Positions 5,660-5,815 of a DNA stretch of 5,815 nucleotides are shown piece by piece. The notes under the pieces are model-generated. The model searched no databases. It was given only the letters and a program-made list of their open reading frames with translations, and was not told the origin of the DNA. Made by a program: the position numbers and the translations under genes. The DNA is taken from the NCBI GenBank assembly GCA_001730085.1, contig MDLB01000027.1, forward strand, positions 1 through 5,815, written 5' to 3'. The DNA is from PVC group bacterium (ex Bugula neritina AB1) (GTDB taxonomy: Bacteria; GCA-001730085). Within the stretch, counting starts at the first letter, position 1. Every line of letters starts with the position of its first letter.

Positions 5660-5815
5660 GTCTGAACATCCTTATTGGGGCTACCGTAGAGTTTGGGCTT
5701 ATATGAAATATATGAATAAAGAAAGCTTTGCTATGGCTAGAATTTATAGAATTATGAAAGAGAACAATCTTTTATGTACGAAAAACAACAGACTTAGGGC
5801 TAAGCGAACTCCGCC
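5580..5815 (+). CDS. IS3-family transposase OrfB, N-terminal part (-1 frame)
   Basis: The -1 frame relative to orfA stays open from the slippery run to the right edge, giving 78 codons after the run. It has a basic start (RLVRSRKRSDKVKIRD) and then the HTH_21 motif that heads IS3-family OrfB proteins: LLKKIDLIKSEHPYWGYRRV, WAYMKYMN and ARIYRIMKENNLL. The rve integrase core with its D,D(35)E triad would lie beyond the window, so completeness cannot be judged. No ATG with a ribosome binding site precedes the conserved part; a TTG at 5583 is the nearest weak start. Expression is therefore most likely as an OrfA-OrfB fusion. Confidence 0.9.

Larger units (their letters stand above)
5241..5815 (+). 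mobile_element. IS3-family insertion sequence, left part
   Basis: The element is defined by orfA, the frameshift site and the start of orfB; its right end lies beyond the window. The left end is a guess at 5241. There the sequence changes from nearly pure A/T to TGCTATACG; IS3-family ends usually begin with TG; and about 80 bases to the orfA start is a normal distance. The terminal inverted repeat cannot be confirmed without the other end. Confidence 0.6.

Noticed and set aside
1-5815. CRISPR array, tRNA or rRNA genes
   Set aside because: No regularly spaced repeats, no cloverleaf with a GTTCRA arm and no rRNA segment were seen on either strand.

Overview
This is a low-GC bacterial window with compact genes, Shine-Dalgarno sites and TTGACA/TATAAT-type promoters. 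Two unrelated insertion sequences bracket a block of four leftward host genes. The AT richness, the IS load, the heme/redox genes and a large orphan membrane protein would suit a host-associated proteobacterium, for example of the Holosporales, Rickettsiales or Legionellales. No marker gene in the window settles the lineage, so that is inference.

Layout from left to right. Bases 1-513 (minus) hold the N-terminal 171 codons of a TnpB/OrfB protein of an IS200/IS605-type (IS1341-like) element; the rest lies outside the window. The 143 bases before it carry a small perfect hairpin and a second hairpin that resembles the 3' (omega-RNA / right-end) hairpin of such elements. Bases 657-2824 (minus) hold three probably cotranscribed genes, in transcription order: a renalase-like FAD amine-oxidase-fold protein (COG3380 type), a DCC-family (DUF393) thiol-disulfide protein with DxxCxxC, and a membrane-anchored SOUL heme-binding protein. 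A good promoter (TTGACA, 17-base spacer) precedes the first of them. Bases 2951-5092/5140 (minus) hold a very AT-rich gene for a protein of about 713-729 residues with a signal peptide, four membrane segments and a helical domain of about 480 residues. I do not recognise its family. Bases 5141-5313 are a divergent intergenic region with a promoter on each strand. From about 5241 to the right edge lies the left part of an IS3-family element: orfA, an A9C slippery run with a downstream stem-loop, and the first 78 codons of orfB in the -1 frame.

Functionally, the middle three genes form a small redox/heme module: nicotinamide or flavin chemistry, thiol-disulfide chemistry and tetrapyrrole binding. 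The grouping recalls accessory clusters in other proteobacteria that often also contain photolyase, but no photolyase is seen here and no pathway can be assigned. The orphan membrane protein has its own promoter and is probably a separate unit. The strongest candidates for new biology are this orphan protein and the omega-RNA-like hairpin abutting the SOUL gene. The rest belongs to known families.
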